Source: Murimonas intestini (lineage in GTDB: Bacteria > Bacillota > Clostridia > Lachnospirales > Lachnospiraceae). Taken from it: a stretch of 64,000 nucleotides of DNA. The stretch covers positions 1 to 64,000 of the forward strand of contig NZ_JANKBI010000006.1 of assembly GCF_024622195.1 (NCBI RefSeq). Direction: 5' to 3'. A model generated the notes under the pieces. The model saw only the letters and a program-made list of their open reading frames with translations, made no database searches and had not been told where the DNA came from. This document shows positions 1-8,002 of the stretch, one piece after another (the first letter of the stretch is position 1; the number at the start of each line of letters is the position of its first letter). A program made the translations under genes and the position numbers.

Positions 1-1
1 G

Positions 2-65
2 TTTTCGTGCGTATTTGCACGAAAATCCCGAGGGCTGCAGCGCGAAACGGCGGTTTTTGCCGTTT
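2..65. terminator. Two adjacent hairpins at window start
   Basis: Positions 2-25 form a perfect hairpin (TTTTCGTGC, six-base loop, GCACGAAAA) and positions 45-65 a second one (AAACGGC/GCCGTTT). The first is flanked by A and T runs and could terminate in either direction. They lie just downstream of the sulfatase gene on the minus strand, so they may end that transcript. Confidence 0.45.
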
Positions 66-83
66 CTGTGCATCGCGAAGCGT

Positions 84-110
84 GTTACTGGTCACGGAGT
101 GAACAGTAAC
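84..110. repeat. 27-bp palindromic dispersed repeat, copy 1
   Basis: The arms GTTACTG and CAGTAAC enclose a core containing GTCACGGAGTGA. The same palindrome, with a few substitutions, occurs at 45195, 50577 and 60602, and half of it near 3202. This copy lies downstream of the sulfatase stop codon. Confidence 0.8.
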
Positions 111-133
111 ATATCCAGTGTGCCTGATACATG

Positions 134-1510
134 TCAGTACATGGGTATGCACTGCAGCTTCTTCCGTCTGTCCTCTCTTAACGTAATATGAAGCTCCGCC
201 GCTTTCTTTAATTTCTCTGCCTCTTCCCTGTATTTTTCCTCTGACATCTGGTCATGATCCTCACCCGGATTTACAGTCAGATCATAAAACTGCTCATTAT
301 CTTTCCCGCAGGAATACCTCACATACTTGCCGCTCCTGCCAACCGCCGCAATTCCAAATTCACTCTCCACGATCACACATTCTCTTTCTTTCCTCTCTGA
401 TGTCCCGTCACTCTCCCCTTCTGCTTCTCTTTTCAAAGATATTCCTTCCAGATGGTCCGGCTTTTCTATCCCCGCATAATCCATGACAGTACATATGAGA
501 TCAAGCCCGTTCACTGTAAGGCTGCTGCTCACCTCATTCCCCGGGCCGCTGATTCCTTTTATGATCAGCGGTACCTTGCAGCATTCCTGATACAGCGCCG
601 TCTTGTGTTCCATCTTATGTGCCGCGTCCATATCACCGTGGTCACTTGTGAATATAATTACTGTGTCCTCCCATTTTCCTGAGTCCTTCAGTGCACACAG
701 CAGCCTTCCTATCTCCCCGTCAACTTTTTCTGTCAGCTTCCCGTATGCCCATCTGTGCAGCCGCCATCTCTCATCTGTATACTGTTCTCTGGCCAGCTTC
801 TTAAAACGCCTCTGCTCCTGCATTATCCTTATGGCCTCCGGCTCGTCCGCTGCCGGTTCATAGTTTTTTGGGAGCGTGGGACAGATGGTCCTGTAAAATA
901 CGTCAGGATGCATCCCCTCAGGAATCCTCATAGCCTCGTGTACTGTTTCTGTCTCTGTGATCAGCTCTTCCGCCAGCATCTGTTCCACCGGACCTGACTG
1001 CTTCGCAAAATCTGATATGGCCATGAGGCAGATATCGTGCGGGTTGATAAAAGAAGCCACCATGGCAAACGGTTCTTCTTTTTTGTAATCCCTTATATAT
1101 TTGGCGCATGTATCTGCCAGTTCTCCCCTCTCATCACTGCAGATATAATCAAATCCAAGATCCGCCGCGCGCATATGGGGCAGATGTTCCTTACCTCCAT
1201 AGACCGCTTCATATCCTGCCTCCTTTAGTTTCTTCCCAAGGCCGTCTGTGAGCAGCCGTTTTGGCAACCTCTCCACTTCCCTGCAGTAATCATTGCTTTT
1301 CAGGCCGATATCCCCGGGGTAATGGCCTGTGAATAGGCTGAATCTGGACGGAAGGCAGACAGGGTTCGTACAATAGCTTTCCGTAAATCTGACGCCCTCC
1401 TGCGCCAGATAATCCATATTAGGTGTCTTAATCCAGGTATTTCCCGCACAGCTCATCATCTTATCATTCTGCTGGTCTGTCATGATCCACAATATATTTG
1501 GCTTCTTCAT
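134..1510 (-). CDS. Cys-type sulfatase (arylsulfatase family)
   Basis: This 458-residue sulfatase should hydrolyse sulfate esters, plausibly on host or dietary glycans. The N-terminus has the alkaline-phosphatase-superfamily opening (PNILWIMTDQQ), followed by the signature C52-L-P-S-R56, whose cysteine is oxidised to formylglycine. A later TSDHGD motif supplies metal ligands. No signal peptide is visible, so it is probably cytoplasmic. The start was placed at the ATG at 1510, preceded by AAGGAGAGG, rather than 11 codons upstream. It follows the response regulator gene by 54 bases on the same strand, and the divergent gene at 3362 encodes the maturase that a Cys-type sulfatase needs in an anaerobe. 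The substrate cannot be told from sequence. Confidence 0.9.
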   Translation of the reverse strand: MKKPNILWIMTDQQNDKMMSCAGNTWIKTPNMDYLAQEGVRFTESYCTNPVCLPSRFSLFTGHYPGDIGLKSNDYCREVERLPKRLLTDGLGKKLKEAGYEAVYGGKEHLPHMRAADLGFDYICSDERGELADTCAKYIRDYKKEEPFAMVASFINPHDICLMAISDFAKQSGPVEQMLAEELITETETVHEAMRIPEGMHPDVFYRTICPTLPKNYEPAADEPEAIRIMQEQRRFKKLAREQYTDERWRLHRWAYGKLTEKVDGEIGRLLCALKDSGKWEDTVIIFTSDHGDMDAAHKMEHKTALYQECCKVPLIIKGISGPGNEVSSSLTVNGLDLICTVMDYAGIEKPDHLEGISLKREAEGESDGTSERKERECVIVESEFGIAAVGRSGKYVRYSCGKDNEQFYDLTVNPGEDHDQMSEEKYREEAEKLKKAAELHITLREDRRKKLQCIPMY

Positions 1511-1564
1511 TATCCTCTTCCTCTCCTTGAACTGTGTCCGCACAGTTTTTTATTTTAAATATCA

Positions 1565-3064
1565 TTATTTATTCTCTTCCTTTACCGCTGCGTGATCTGC
1601 CATGTAATCGCTGGGCCTCATCCCTGTCACTGACCGGAATATCCTGCTGAAATAAAACTGGTCACTGAATCCTGTCATAGCAGCCACATCCCGAACAAAT
1701 ATGCCTTCCTGCTCCCCCATGATCCTCTTGGCAGCCTCCACTCTGACCATAGTCAGATAATTGGAGAATGATGTCTCTGCACAGCGCCGGAACGCTTTGC
1801 TTAAATATGTCTGGGATACCCCGAACTGCCTGCAGATATGCTGAAGAGTCAGAGGCTCCGCCAGATGTTCCTGCATATAGGCCGTGACCTCCCTGTAGAA
1901 GTTCTCCATATCCGCCTTTGCACCATGCCCCCGTATGCCCTCTTTCCCTGCTGACAGCAGCCCTTCCAGGCTCTGGATCAGGTCTTCCGAATCCAGCGCA
2001 TAGAAAAAAGCATCCTCTAAAACGAATTCATAATCCTCCCCCTCCAGATTCCTGTATCCTGTCTTCTGCATTATGTATACAATTTGCCGTACCATATTCT
2101 CCACCCACAGCTGGGAACGCCCTTCTTGTGTCCATTTTCGCAGACACTTCTTTACCTCTTTTATAAACAGCTCTGTCTGTCCATTTTCCAGATAGACACT
2201 CATCGCAAGAAATACGCCCTGTGATACGCTCTCTTTTTTCTCCTGCCCCATTTCTTCCAGAATAAGTCTCTGATCCTTTCCTATGGCTGATTTTTTATTA
2301 AGGGCCTTATACAGCTTCTTCGCTTTCTCCGGCAGATCCTCTATTTGGAACGCCTCCCCGGATATGATACACGTATGATACCCGGTCCCGTTCCAGTCTT
2401 TTTTCAGACATCTGTCAATCACTGCCGGAAAGCTTCTCTCTCTGGACAGTGATGCCGGACAGACATAGAGCGCCTCCATCTCATCCCTCCCATAGAACAT
2501 TATCTGCTCCGCTTCTTCAGAAAATACCTCAATGCCCGCGGCCTCTGTAAACCGCCGGGGCAGCCCGTTCTTCCTGATCAGTGCACTGTAATACCATTCA
2601 TCCTGAAAATAATGCCTAAGCTCTTCCCCTGGGCCTTCTTTCCCCTGACAGAGTCTTTTAATAAGTCCGTACCGTTTCCTGTAATAGATCTCATCCAGCC
2701 TTGCCTTAGCCTGCCCGAGCACTTCTTCCATCCTGGAAGGTATTACAGGTTTCAGGAGATAATCACAGACCCCTGACTGTATGGCCCCCTTCACATATTC
2801 AAATTCCTGATATCCGCTTATTACATAAGACAAAACAGCCGGATACTTGTTTTTTACCTCTCTTACCAGTCCGATCCCATCCATGACCGGCATCTTTACA
2901 TCTGTAAACAGCAGGTCCGGCTGCCCTTCCTTCATCTTCTCCAATGCATCCGCCCCATGCTCCGCGGTATCCAGAATACAAAAATCCTTCCCAATTTTGC
3001 GGATTATTTTGCACAGATGGTTTAAGGCCGCCGGCTCATCATCTACTGCCATTACTGTATACAT
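1565..3064 (-). CDS. Response regulator, REC plus AraC-type HTH (YesN-like)
   Basis: This 499-residue two-component regulator has an N-terminal receiver domain (acidic DDEP pocket, phospho-acceptor Asp in TDVKMP, Lys in LLKP), a long divergent middle section, and a C-terminal pair of AraC helix-turn-helix motifs over the last 100 residues ending in GMRPSDYM. The start at 3064 follows a strong GGGGGGAAG site; an in-frame start 34 codons upstream has no such site. The gene lies immediately upstream of the sulfatase, on the same strand, and probably controls it and the divergent maturase. No partner histidine kinase lies next to it, which is unusual because YesN-type regulators are usually encoded beside a YesM kinase. 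Confidence 0.9.
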   Translation of the reverse strand: MYTVMAVDDEPAALNHLCKIIRKIGKDFCILDTAEHGADALEKMKEGQPDLLFTDVKMPVMDGIGLVREVKNKYPAVLSYVISGYQEFEYVKGAIQSGVCDYLLKPVIPSRMEEVLGQAKARLDEIYYRKRYGLIKRLCQGKEGPGEELRHYFQDEWYYSALIRKNGLPRRFTEAAGIEVFSEEAEQIMFYGRDEMEALYVCPASLSRERSFPAVIDRCLKKDWNGTGYHTCIISGEAFQIEDLPEKAKKLYKALNKKSAIGKDQRLILEEMGQEKKESVSQGVFLAMSVYLENGQTELFIKEVKKCLRKWTQEGRSQLWVENMVRQIVYIMQKTGYRNLEGEDYEFVLEDAFFYALDSEDLIQSLEGLLSAGKEGIRGHGAKADMENFYREVTAYMQEHLAEPLTLQHICRQFGVSQTYLSKAFRRCAETSFSNYLTMVRVEAAKRIMGEQEGIFVRDVAAMTGFSDQFYFSRIFRSVTGMRPSDYMADHAAVKEENK

Positions 3065-3201
3065 TCTCTTCCCCCCTTTCCCCGCACTCTGCAAAATCCT
3101 GACTGCATATAAAATGATTATATCTTTTAATTTCTTATTTGCATATAGAATATCCAGTTTTGGCATATGGAAAAATATGCTGCCAGATAAGGCAGGAATC
3201 C

Positions 3202-3221
3202 GTTACTGTTCACACGTCACC
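3202..3221. repeat. Partial copy of the 27-bp palindromic repeat
   Basis: GTTACTGTTCAC matches the left half of the dispersed palindrome and is followed by a degraded right half. It lies between the divergent response regulator and maturase genes. It may be chance, since only about 12 bases match without a gap. Confidence 0.4.
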
Positions 3222-3246
3222 ATCCCCAGCGTTTGACAAAACTCAA

Positions 3247-3275
3247 TTGACAAACCACTCCCAAACCTGTACGAT
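3247..3275 (+). promoter_or_regulatory. Probable sigma-A promoter for the maturase gene
   Basis: TTGACA at 3247-3252 is separated by 17 bases from TACGAT at 3270-3275. The start of transcription would fall near 3282, about 80 bases before the chosen maturase ATG. Confidence 0.6.
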
Positions 3276-3361
3276 ATTAAGGACAAATGAAAGTTCTTGT
3301 TCACACGCTGCAATTGGGCGTAATACTGATCTTAAATATATTTTCAGGGGGATTTTTGCAG

Positions 3362-4474
3362 ATGAGATATTTCTCTACACTGATAAAACCGGCATCTTCA
3401 CTGTGCAATATGAGATGCCGCTACTGCTTTTACTATGATGTTGTCTCTAACAGGGAAGTGGCTTCTTACGGCGTCATGGACAAAGAAACTGCCGTAAAGC
3501 TGATCGAGAGGGCGTTTGAATATACTCCTGCGCCGGGGCAGCTTACATTTGCTTTCCAGGGCGGGGAGCCAACGCTTGCAGGCCTTGACTACTACAGATT
3601 TTTTGTGGAGGAGGTACGCAGCCGTCAGCAGGATGGACACACTGTCGCTTATGCCATCCAGACAAACGGCCAGGTATTAGATGAAGAATGGTGCCGGTTC
3701 CTCAAGGAGAATCAATTTCTTGTGGGCCTTTCTCTGGACGGTCCCAGAGAGATCCATGACTTTCAGAGGCTGGACTCTTCATTGAAGGGAACCTTTGATA
3801 CTACGCACAGGGCTTTGAATCTGCTGAAGCGCCATAAAATTGAATACAATGTGCTAACAGTGCTCACAAAGCAGACGGCAAAGAAACCTCAGACATTATA
3901 CCGTTTTTTTGAAAAGGAAAAGATAGATTATGTGCAGGTCATCCCGTGCCTGAAGGCCCTGGAGGCACAGGATCAGCCTGATAAGCCGTTTGACCTCACA
4001 CCAAAGCTCTACTCCTCTTTTCTTAAGGATTTCTTTGCACTCTGGTATGAGGGCCTCAGGAAAGACCGTTACATCAGCGTCCGTCAGTTTGACAACCTGG
4101 TATGGATGATGAAAGGGCGGCCGGCTGAGCAGTGCGGCATGATGGGATTCTGTTCTCCCCAATTCGTGGTGGAGGCTGACGGAGGCGTATATCCCTGCGA
4201 CTTCTATGTACTGGATGAATATTACAGCGGCAATATCATGACCAGCTCCTTTGAAGAGATCAGGAAAGCGGCAGGCACCGAAAGATTTATAAAATATGAG
4301 GAGCCCCAGAATTCTCTATGCCCTTCCTGCCCCGTCAGAGGCCTGTGCGGGGGAGGGTGCAAGAGATACCGTTCATTCTATAAGGCAGAACCCGGGTACT
4401 GCCCTTACCAGGACTTTCTCTGTGACGCATATGACAGGCTGCGGGAGATTGCAGAGAATGTAACTCTGGAATAA
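3362..4474 (+). CDS. Anaerobic sulfatase-maturating enzyme (radical SAM/SPASM)
   Basis: This 370-residue radical SAM enzyme is expected to oxidise the active-site Cys of the neighbouring sulfatase to formylglycine without oxygen. The cluster motif C15-x3-C19-x2-C22 sits at the N-terminus, followed by FQGGEPTLAG, the glycine-rich SAM-binding segment typical of the family. The C-terminal SPASM region carries the auxiliary-cluster cysteines (CGMMGFC, VYPCDFY, CPSCPVRGLCGGGCKRYR, YCPYQDFLC). The ATG at 3362 begins the conserved N-terminus; the longer frame from 3287 adds 25 residues unlike the family. It is divergent from the regulator-sulfatase pair, which supports a joint function. Confidence is high for the family. 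Confidence 0.93.
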   Translation: MRYFSTLIKPASSLCNMRCRYCFYYDVVSNREVASYGVMDKETAVKLIERAFEYTPAPGQLTFAFQGGEPTLAGLDYYRFFVEEVRSRQQDGHTVAYAIQTNGQVLDEEWCRFLKENQFLVGLSLDGPREIHDFQRLDSSLKGTFDTTHRALNLLKRHKIEYNVLTVLTKQTAKKPQTLYRFFEKEKIDYVQVIPCLKALEAQDQPDKPFDLTPKLYSSFLKDFFALWYEGLRKDRYISVRQFDNLVWMMKGRPAEQCGMMGFCSPQFVVEADGGVYPCDFYVLDEYYSGNIMTSSFEEIRKAAGTERFIKYEEPQNSLCPSCPVRGLCGGGCKRYRSFYKAEPGYCPYQDFLCDAYDRLREIAENVTLE

Positions 4475-4569
4475 TATCCTGCTGTCCTCCCCATAGAATG
4501 GCAGACCGGCCTTTACAGATTTTGTTTCATCAACGTGTCCCGTTTTAGGATAAGCCTGAAAAATTTAAA

Positions 4570-4601
4570 GCCAGGTGTGACTTTTACGAGTCGCACCTGG
4601 C
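4570..4601 (-). terminator. Hairpin terminator downstream of tiny peptide gene
   Basis: The 12-bp arms GCCAGGTGTGAC and GTCGCACCTGGC enclose an 8-base loop. On the minus strand the hairpin is followed by TTTAAATTTTT, as expected of an intrinsic terminator for the gene at 4655-4732. It could also end the convergent maturase transcript. Confidence 0.65.
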
Positions 4602-4636
4602 CCTGTTTGAGATTATCTATTTCCCGACTGCCCCTT
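4602..4636. repeat. 35-nt conserved motif, copy 1
   Basis: This segment, with core ATCTATTTCCCGACTGCCCC, recurs at 13476-13510 with two substitutions. In both places it directly abuts a hairpin, and the two hairpins are unrelated in sequence. No known family was recognised. Confidence 0.7.
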
Positions 4637-4654
4637 GATTCTGTTATGTACTGC

Positions 4655-4732
4655 TTATTTCTTTTTCTTTATAACCACTACCACGACACCTACCGCTACA
4701 ATAACAAGCGCTACAACTACAACTTTTAACAT
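4655..4732 (-). CDS. Tiny Val-rich membrane peptide (25 residues)
   Basis: A 25-codon frame starts at ATG 4732 behind AAAGGGGGGG with suitable spacing and stops at 4655. The product begins MLKVVVVALVIVAVG, continues with valines and ends IKKKK. It is therefore a single hydrophobic helix with one Lys near the N-terminus and a Lys tail, as in a small inner-membrane peptide. A hairpin terminator follows. A second peptide of the same design is encoded at 10878-10964 directly upstream of a radical SAM gene. The function is unknown. The shared design and good ribosome binding sites argue for real genes. Confidence 0.65.
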   Translation of the reverse strand: MLKVVVVALVIVAVGVVVVVIKKKK

Positions 4733-4887
4733 CTAATCCCCCCCTTTCTTTTCCCTCCAAATGTCAGGATGATTTATCCACATTTTCCTGTTTGATATAT
4801 CAGACTTCCTGTCTTTGATCTGATAGAAATTAGGATACCACAGGAATATTTGTTTTTTGATTGAATCTCGTTTCTGTAATATTAAAA

Positions 4888-5391
4888 TCAAACAAGATTG
4901 TCCACCCTTTGATAAGGCAAATGCCCTTCAATTAACTCGATAAAATCACCTGGCAGAAAAAGGCTGGATGTTTTCCTCATAGTGACTGCGCCCGACCGCT
5001 CCAGCAGTTCTGCAACAAACTGCGAACAAAAATAATGCCTTTTCCAATGCATGGGAATATGAAGTACACAACATAAAACACCCAATCTTGTATACCTGTA
5101 GGAATCCTTTTCAGCCAGAAAAAATCTGAGAATGTCCTGTATGTTTTTATAAGCTGCCTCTGTAATCTGAATCCTGTAACAGCAGCTGTGTTTCACACCA
5201 CGCTTCCTATGTTTCTCCAGTGTTTCGACAGCAAATCCCCGATAATTAAAGCTGTAATATTTCCCCGGCTCTTCCTCCAACGATATAGAAGCGTGAGTAT
5301 AGCTTCGACCGCACACATAGTAAACCAGACTGGATACACAGTCCGAATATTTTGTCAATAAAATATTTATTTCTTTCATAGGCGTCCCCAT
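4888..5391 (-). CDS. Permuted papain-like/NlpC-P60-type hydrolase
   Basis: This 167-residue protein has the layout of YiiX/YaeF-like permuted papain-fold hydrolases. An early His lies in YTHASISLE and a later Cys in HYFCSQFVAELLERSG, the reverse of the usual Cys-then-His order. The family includes amidases and esterases acting on cell-wall or lipid substrates; the substrate here is unknown. No signal peptide is visible, which suggests a cytoplasmic protein. An alternative start four codons downstream (5379) has a GGGGA in front and is about as likely. It lies on the same strand as, and about 120 bases beyond, the two-component operon. Confidence 0.6.
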   Translation of the reverse strand: MGTPMKEINILLTKYSDCVSSLVYYVCGRSYTHASISLEEEPGKYYSFNYRGFAVETLEKHRKRGVKHSCCYRIQITEAAYKNIQDILRFFLAEKDSYRYTRLGVLCCVLHIPMHWKRHYFCSQFVAELLERSGAVTMRKTSSLFLPGDFIELIEGHLPYQRVDNLV

Positions 5392-5510
5392 TCTGTTTTT
5401 CTTTCAGTTTACACCCCTTTTGTTTTTCAATAATTTGAGTATGGTTTGCGAAATATTAAAAAAGAACCGCCTCCTACGACGATTCTTTTCCTTACTATCA
5501 ATTACATTTC

Positions 5511-6059
5511 CTATATCAGCAGGTCTTTCCCTTTTCTACACACCTCATAAAGTTCTTCCATTTTATCTTCAATCAAAGGCTGAATCTCTTCCGTTCTTTT
5601 TCTGACAAGCATCCGGTACACAAACCAGGATGCAATCCACCCGGCAAACCCTGGAATGGCAAGGAGGATACACAGCATAACAAGCGGAGGCTCCGCCGTC
5701 ACTGCAAATACGGCGCCTGCCATGCAGGTAGTGCCCACAATGCCAATCAGTATTGCTGCAATCGTTGCAAGGGTCGCTTTCGACTTTTCCAGCCTGTCAA
5801 TTTCCAGAATACAGCTGTCAAAATTTCTCTGCAGCCTGGTCAGTTCCACCTTATTGCAGATCATCCTGTTCCGCCGGAAATTAAGGGTCGTATAACCTCC
5901 TATATGCGCCCGCTCCTGAACCACCTCTGCATTTGGGTCCTCCTCCCATCCGAAACAGGGATAACTGTCCAGATACAAAGAAGCATGTTCCCTCAATATT
6001 TCCTTTGTTTTATATTCGTACCCCACATATTCGGATCCGACATTGCTGACTTCTGTCAT
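5511..6059 (-). CDS. Two-TM membrane protein linked to a VanRS-type system
   Basis: This 182-residue protein has no named family that I recognise with certainty. It has a hydrophilic N-terminal half with a basic stretch (FRRNRMICNKVELTRLQRNF), a short coiled coil, and then two hydrophobic segments at about residues 95-118 and 126-148, followed by a charged C-terminal helix. It starts four bases after the kinase stop with AGGAGG inside the kinase 3' end, so it is co-transcribed and translationally coupled with the kinase. It is plausibly a target or accessory of the two-component system. Confidence 0.7.
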   Translation of the reverse strand: MTEVSNVGSEYVGYEYKTKEILREHASLYLDSYPCFGWEEDPNAEVVQERAHIGGYTTLNFRRNRMICNKVELTRLQRNFDSCILEIDRLEKSKATLATIAAILIGIVGTTCMAGAVFAVTAEPPLVMLCILLAIPGFAGWIASWFVYRMLVRKRTEEIQPLIEDKMEELYEVCRKGKDLLI

Positions 6060-6063
6060 AAAA

Positions 6064-7155
6064 TCACTCCTCCTGTTCCTTTTCCATTATAATGGAAACC
6101 GGGAACCCCACACGGAAAACAGTTCCTTTCCCTTCCGTGCTCTTCACCGTAATCGTTCCTCCGCTCATCTGCAATACACGGAGGATTAACGACAGTCCCA
6201 ACCCGTTTCCTTCCATTGCATGGGAAGTATCCCCCTGATAAAACTTATCAAACATCCGCTTCATAGTCTGTTCCGACATACCACATCCGGTATCAGATAC
6301 CTCCACCGTAGTATATTCCTGGTCAGAATACTGGCGTATGCTCACCGTACCGCCTGCATCCGTAAATTTGAACGCATTGGACAAAAGATTATTCCATACC
6401 AGTCCTATTAGCTCCCTGTCCGCCTCCACATAAGCACACTCTTCCATATCCGCTTCAAATTCAATCCCTTTCTTTTCCCAGACTGCCTCAAACCCTATGG
6501 CACACTCGGCCAACTGGCCGCACAGGTCATACCTCTCGGGCTTCGGCTGTATCTTCTGACTTTCCAGCTTATTGAGTTTTAGAACATTAAAGATCAAGGA
6601 GGACAGGCGTTTTGTACTTTCCAGTATGGCATCCGCATACTCCTGCTGTACAGCGTCCAGTTCCGTTCCCTGCAATAGCTGCACATAATTATTAATAGCA
6701 GAAAGCGGCGTTTTCATTTCGTGGGACACATTTGCTGCGAAATCATTCTTCAGCGTTTCAATAGAACCAAGCTCCGCCACCATTTTATTAAAATCCATAT
6801 ACAGGGTATCAATATAATCCATATCATTTGGGGCGTGGCGGAGCGGGAGGTATACAGAGAAATCTCCCTCCGCGACCTTCTTCGCGGCAATGCTCAGCCT
6901 GCGGATCGGGCGCTCCACCGTCATGTACTTATACAGATTGAGCGCAGACAGGATCGCCGCCGAAACTACAACACAGTAAATAAAATACCATTTCACATAA
7001 GGCCCTGAATCGTCCCGAATCAAATGGATACCCCCGTACAAAACAGTGGGCAGCAGCATCAAAGTACCCACAGTAAAAAACAATGCCAGATAAATGGGGA
7101 GCTTAAAATAGCTCCGGGATATTCTTGGGTCTGTTGTTTTCCCCCCCTGTTTCAT
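6064..7155 (-). CDS. Membrane sensor histidine kinase
   Basis: This 363-residue kinase has two transmembrane helices (about residues 20-42 and 56-75) with only a short extracytoplasmic loop, then a HAMP-like segment, the phospho-acceptor His145 in NVSHEMKTPL, and an ATPase domain with N box (NNLLSNAFKF), DTGCGM and GNGLGLSL. The small sensor loop suggests that it senses the membrane itself or a partner protein, as in intramembrane-sensing kinases. Its ATG overlaps the end of the response regulator gene by four bases, so the two are coupled and form a cognate pair. Confidence 0.92.
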   Translation of the reverse strand: MKQGGKTTDPRISRSYFKLPIYLALFFTVGTLMLLPTVLYGGIHLIRDDSGPYVKWYFIYCVVVSAAILSALNLYKYMTVERPIRRLSIAAKKVAEGDFSVYLPLRHAPNDMDYIDTLYMDFNKMVAELGSIETLKNDFAANVSHEMKTPLSAINNYVQLLQGTELDAVQQEYADAILESTKRLSSLIFNVLKLNKLESQKIQPKPERYDLCGQLAECAIGFEAVWEKKGIEFEADMEECAYVEADRELIGLVWNNLLSNAFKFTDAGGTVSIRQYSDQEYTTVEVSDTGCGMSEQTMKRMFDKFYQGDTSHAMEGNGLGLSLILRVLQMSGGTITVKSTEGKGTVFRVGFPVSIIMEKEQEE

Positions 7156-7823
7156 AGGATCACCGCCTTATATCCCAGGCCGCGGATTGTCTTGATCTGT
7201 ATGTTCTTACAAACAGAAAACTTATCCCTCAGCTTTGTCACATAAACGTCCACCGCACGGAGACCGGTGTCACTTTCTATACCCCAGAACTCATCCAGAA
7301 GCTGCGCTCTGGAAAAGGTATGGTTTGGATAAGACAGCAGCTTAAACATAATATTAAATTCACGCACCGTGACGAAAATCTCCTCATCGTCGTACATGAC
7401 CATCATGGCGTCCGCGTCCAAGATCAATTCACCCACCACCAGCCTCCGGCTTTCCTCAATATTTGCACGCCGAAGAAGCGCCCTGACTCGCATCAGAAGT
7501 TCACTCATATCTATAGGCTTAACCATATAGTCATCAATCCCCATATCAAAGCCTTTCTGCTTTGATGCCATATCGTCTCTGGCGCTCATGAATAAAATTG
7601 GAATCCGTTTGTTGAGCCTGCGGACATTCTCCGCAAACGCAAACCCGTCCGTCCCTGGCATCATGATGTCAGAAATGATCAGGTCATACAGCGCACCATA
7701 CATTTCTTCATAGGCACGATCCACCGACAGCATGCCTTTCGCCTGATATCCGCTGTTGTTCAGATAAGCACAGACACTCTGCGTTAATTTTGCGTCATCA
7801 TCTACCACAAGTATAGAAATCAT
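7152..7823 (-). CDS. OmpR/VanR-family response regulator
   Basis: This 223-residue regulator has a receiver domain with the acidic VVDDD pocket, phospho-acceptor Asp in IISDIMMPG and conserved Lys in YMVKPID, followed by a winged-helix DNA-binding domain (REFNIMFKLLSYPNHTFSRAQLLDEFWG, then VDVYVTKLRDKF and RGLGYKAV at the end). The start at 7823 was chosen for the AAGGAAGAG site and the match to the family N-terminus. It is followed by the overlapping kinase gene and overlaps a short upstream frame by four bases. Confidence 0.92.
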   Translation of the reverse strand: MISILVVDDDAKLTQSVCAYLNNSGYQAKGMLSVDRAYEEMYGALYDLIISDIMMPGTDGFAFAENVRRLNKRIPILFMSARDDMASKQKGFDMGIDDYMVKPIDMSELLMRVRALLRRANIEESRRLVVGELILDADAMMVMYDDEEIFVTVREFNIMFKLLSYPNHTFSRAQLLDEFWGIESDTGLRAVDVYVTKLRDKFSVCKNIQIKTIRGLGYKAVIL

Positions 7824-7981
7824 CTTTCTCTTCCTTTCTTTCCAGACAGGCATTTTTCTGCGCCCCCATTTTCACAATCCGCCAGAAGGGAACGGCTGTC
7901 AGACTCATCATAGTTTTCCCTGACCGCACTGCTGATCTCCGTTATTTCTTTTTTCCCTGAACTCAGCCAATGTAAACCCAC
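7820..7981 (-). CDS. Possible 53-residue ORF overlapping the response regulator start
   Basis: A GTG at 7981 preceded by AGGAGG opens a 53-codon frame whose TGA overlaps the response regulator ATG (ATGA), the pattern of translational coupling. The product is hydrophilic with many Ser, Glu and Lys and two Cys, and starts VGLHWLSSGKKEITEISS. I do not recognise it. It could be a small regulatory partner or leader, or the decayed tail of an older gene. The start codon and overlap are seen directly; expression is inferred. Confidence 0.4.
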   Translation of the reverse strand: MGLHWLSSGKKEITEISSAVRENYDESDSRSLLADCENGGAEKCLSGKKGRER

Positions 7982-8002
7982 CTATAGTTCCCTCCTGTAT
8001 GA

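Noticed and set aside
134..4474. Mobile element or phage remnant around the sulfatase region
   Set aside because: No integrase, transposase or target duplication is visible; the partial palindrome near 3202 is too short to mean insertion.
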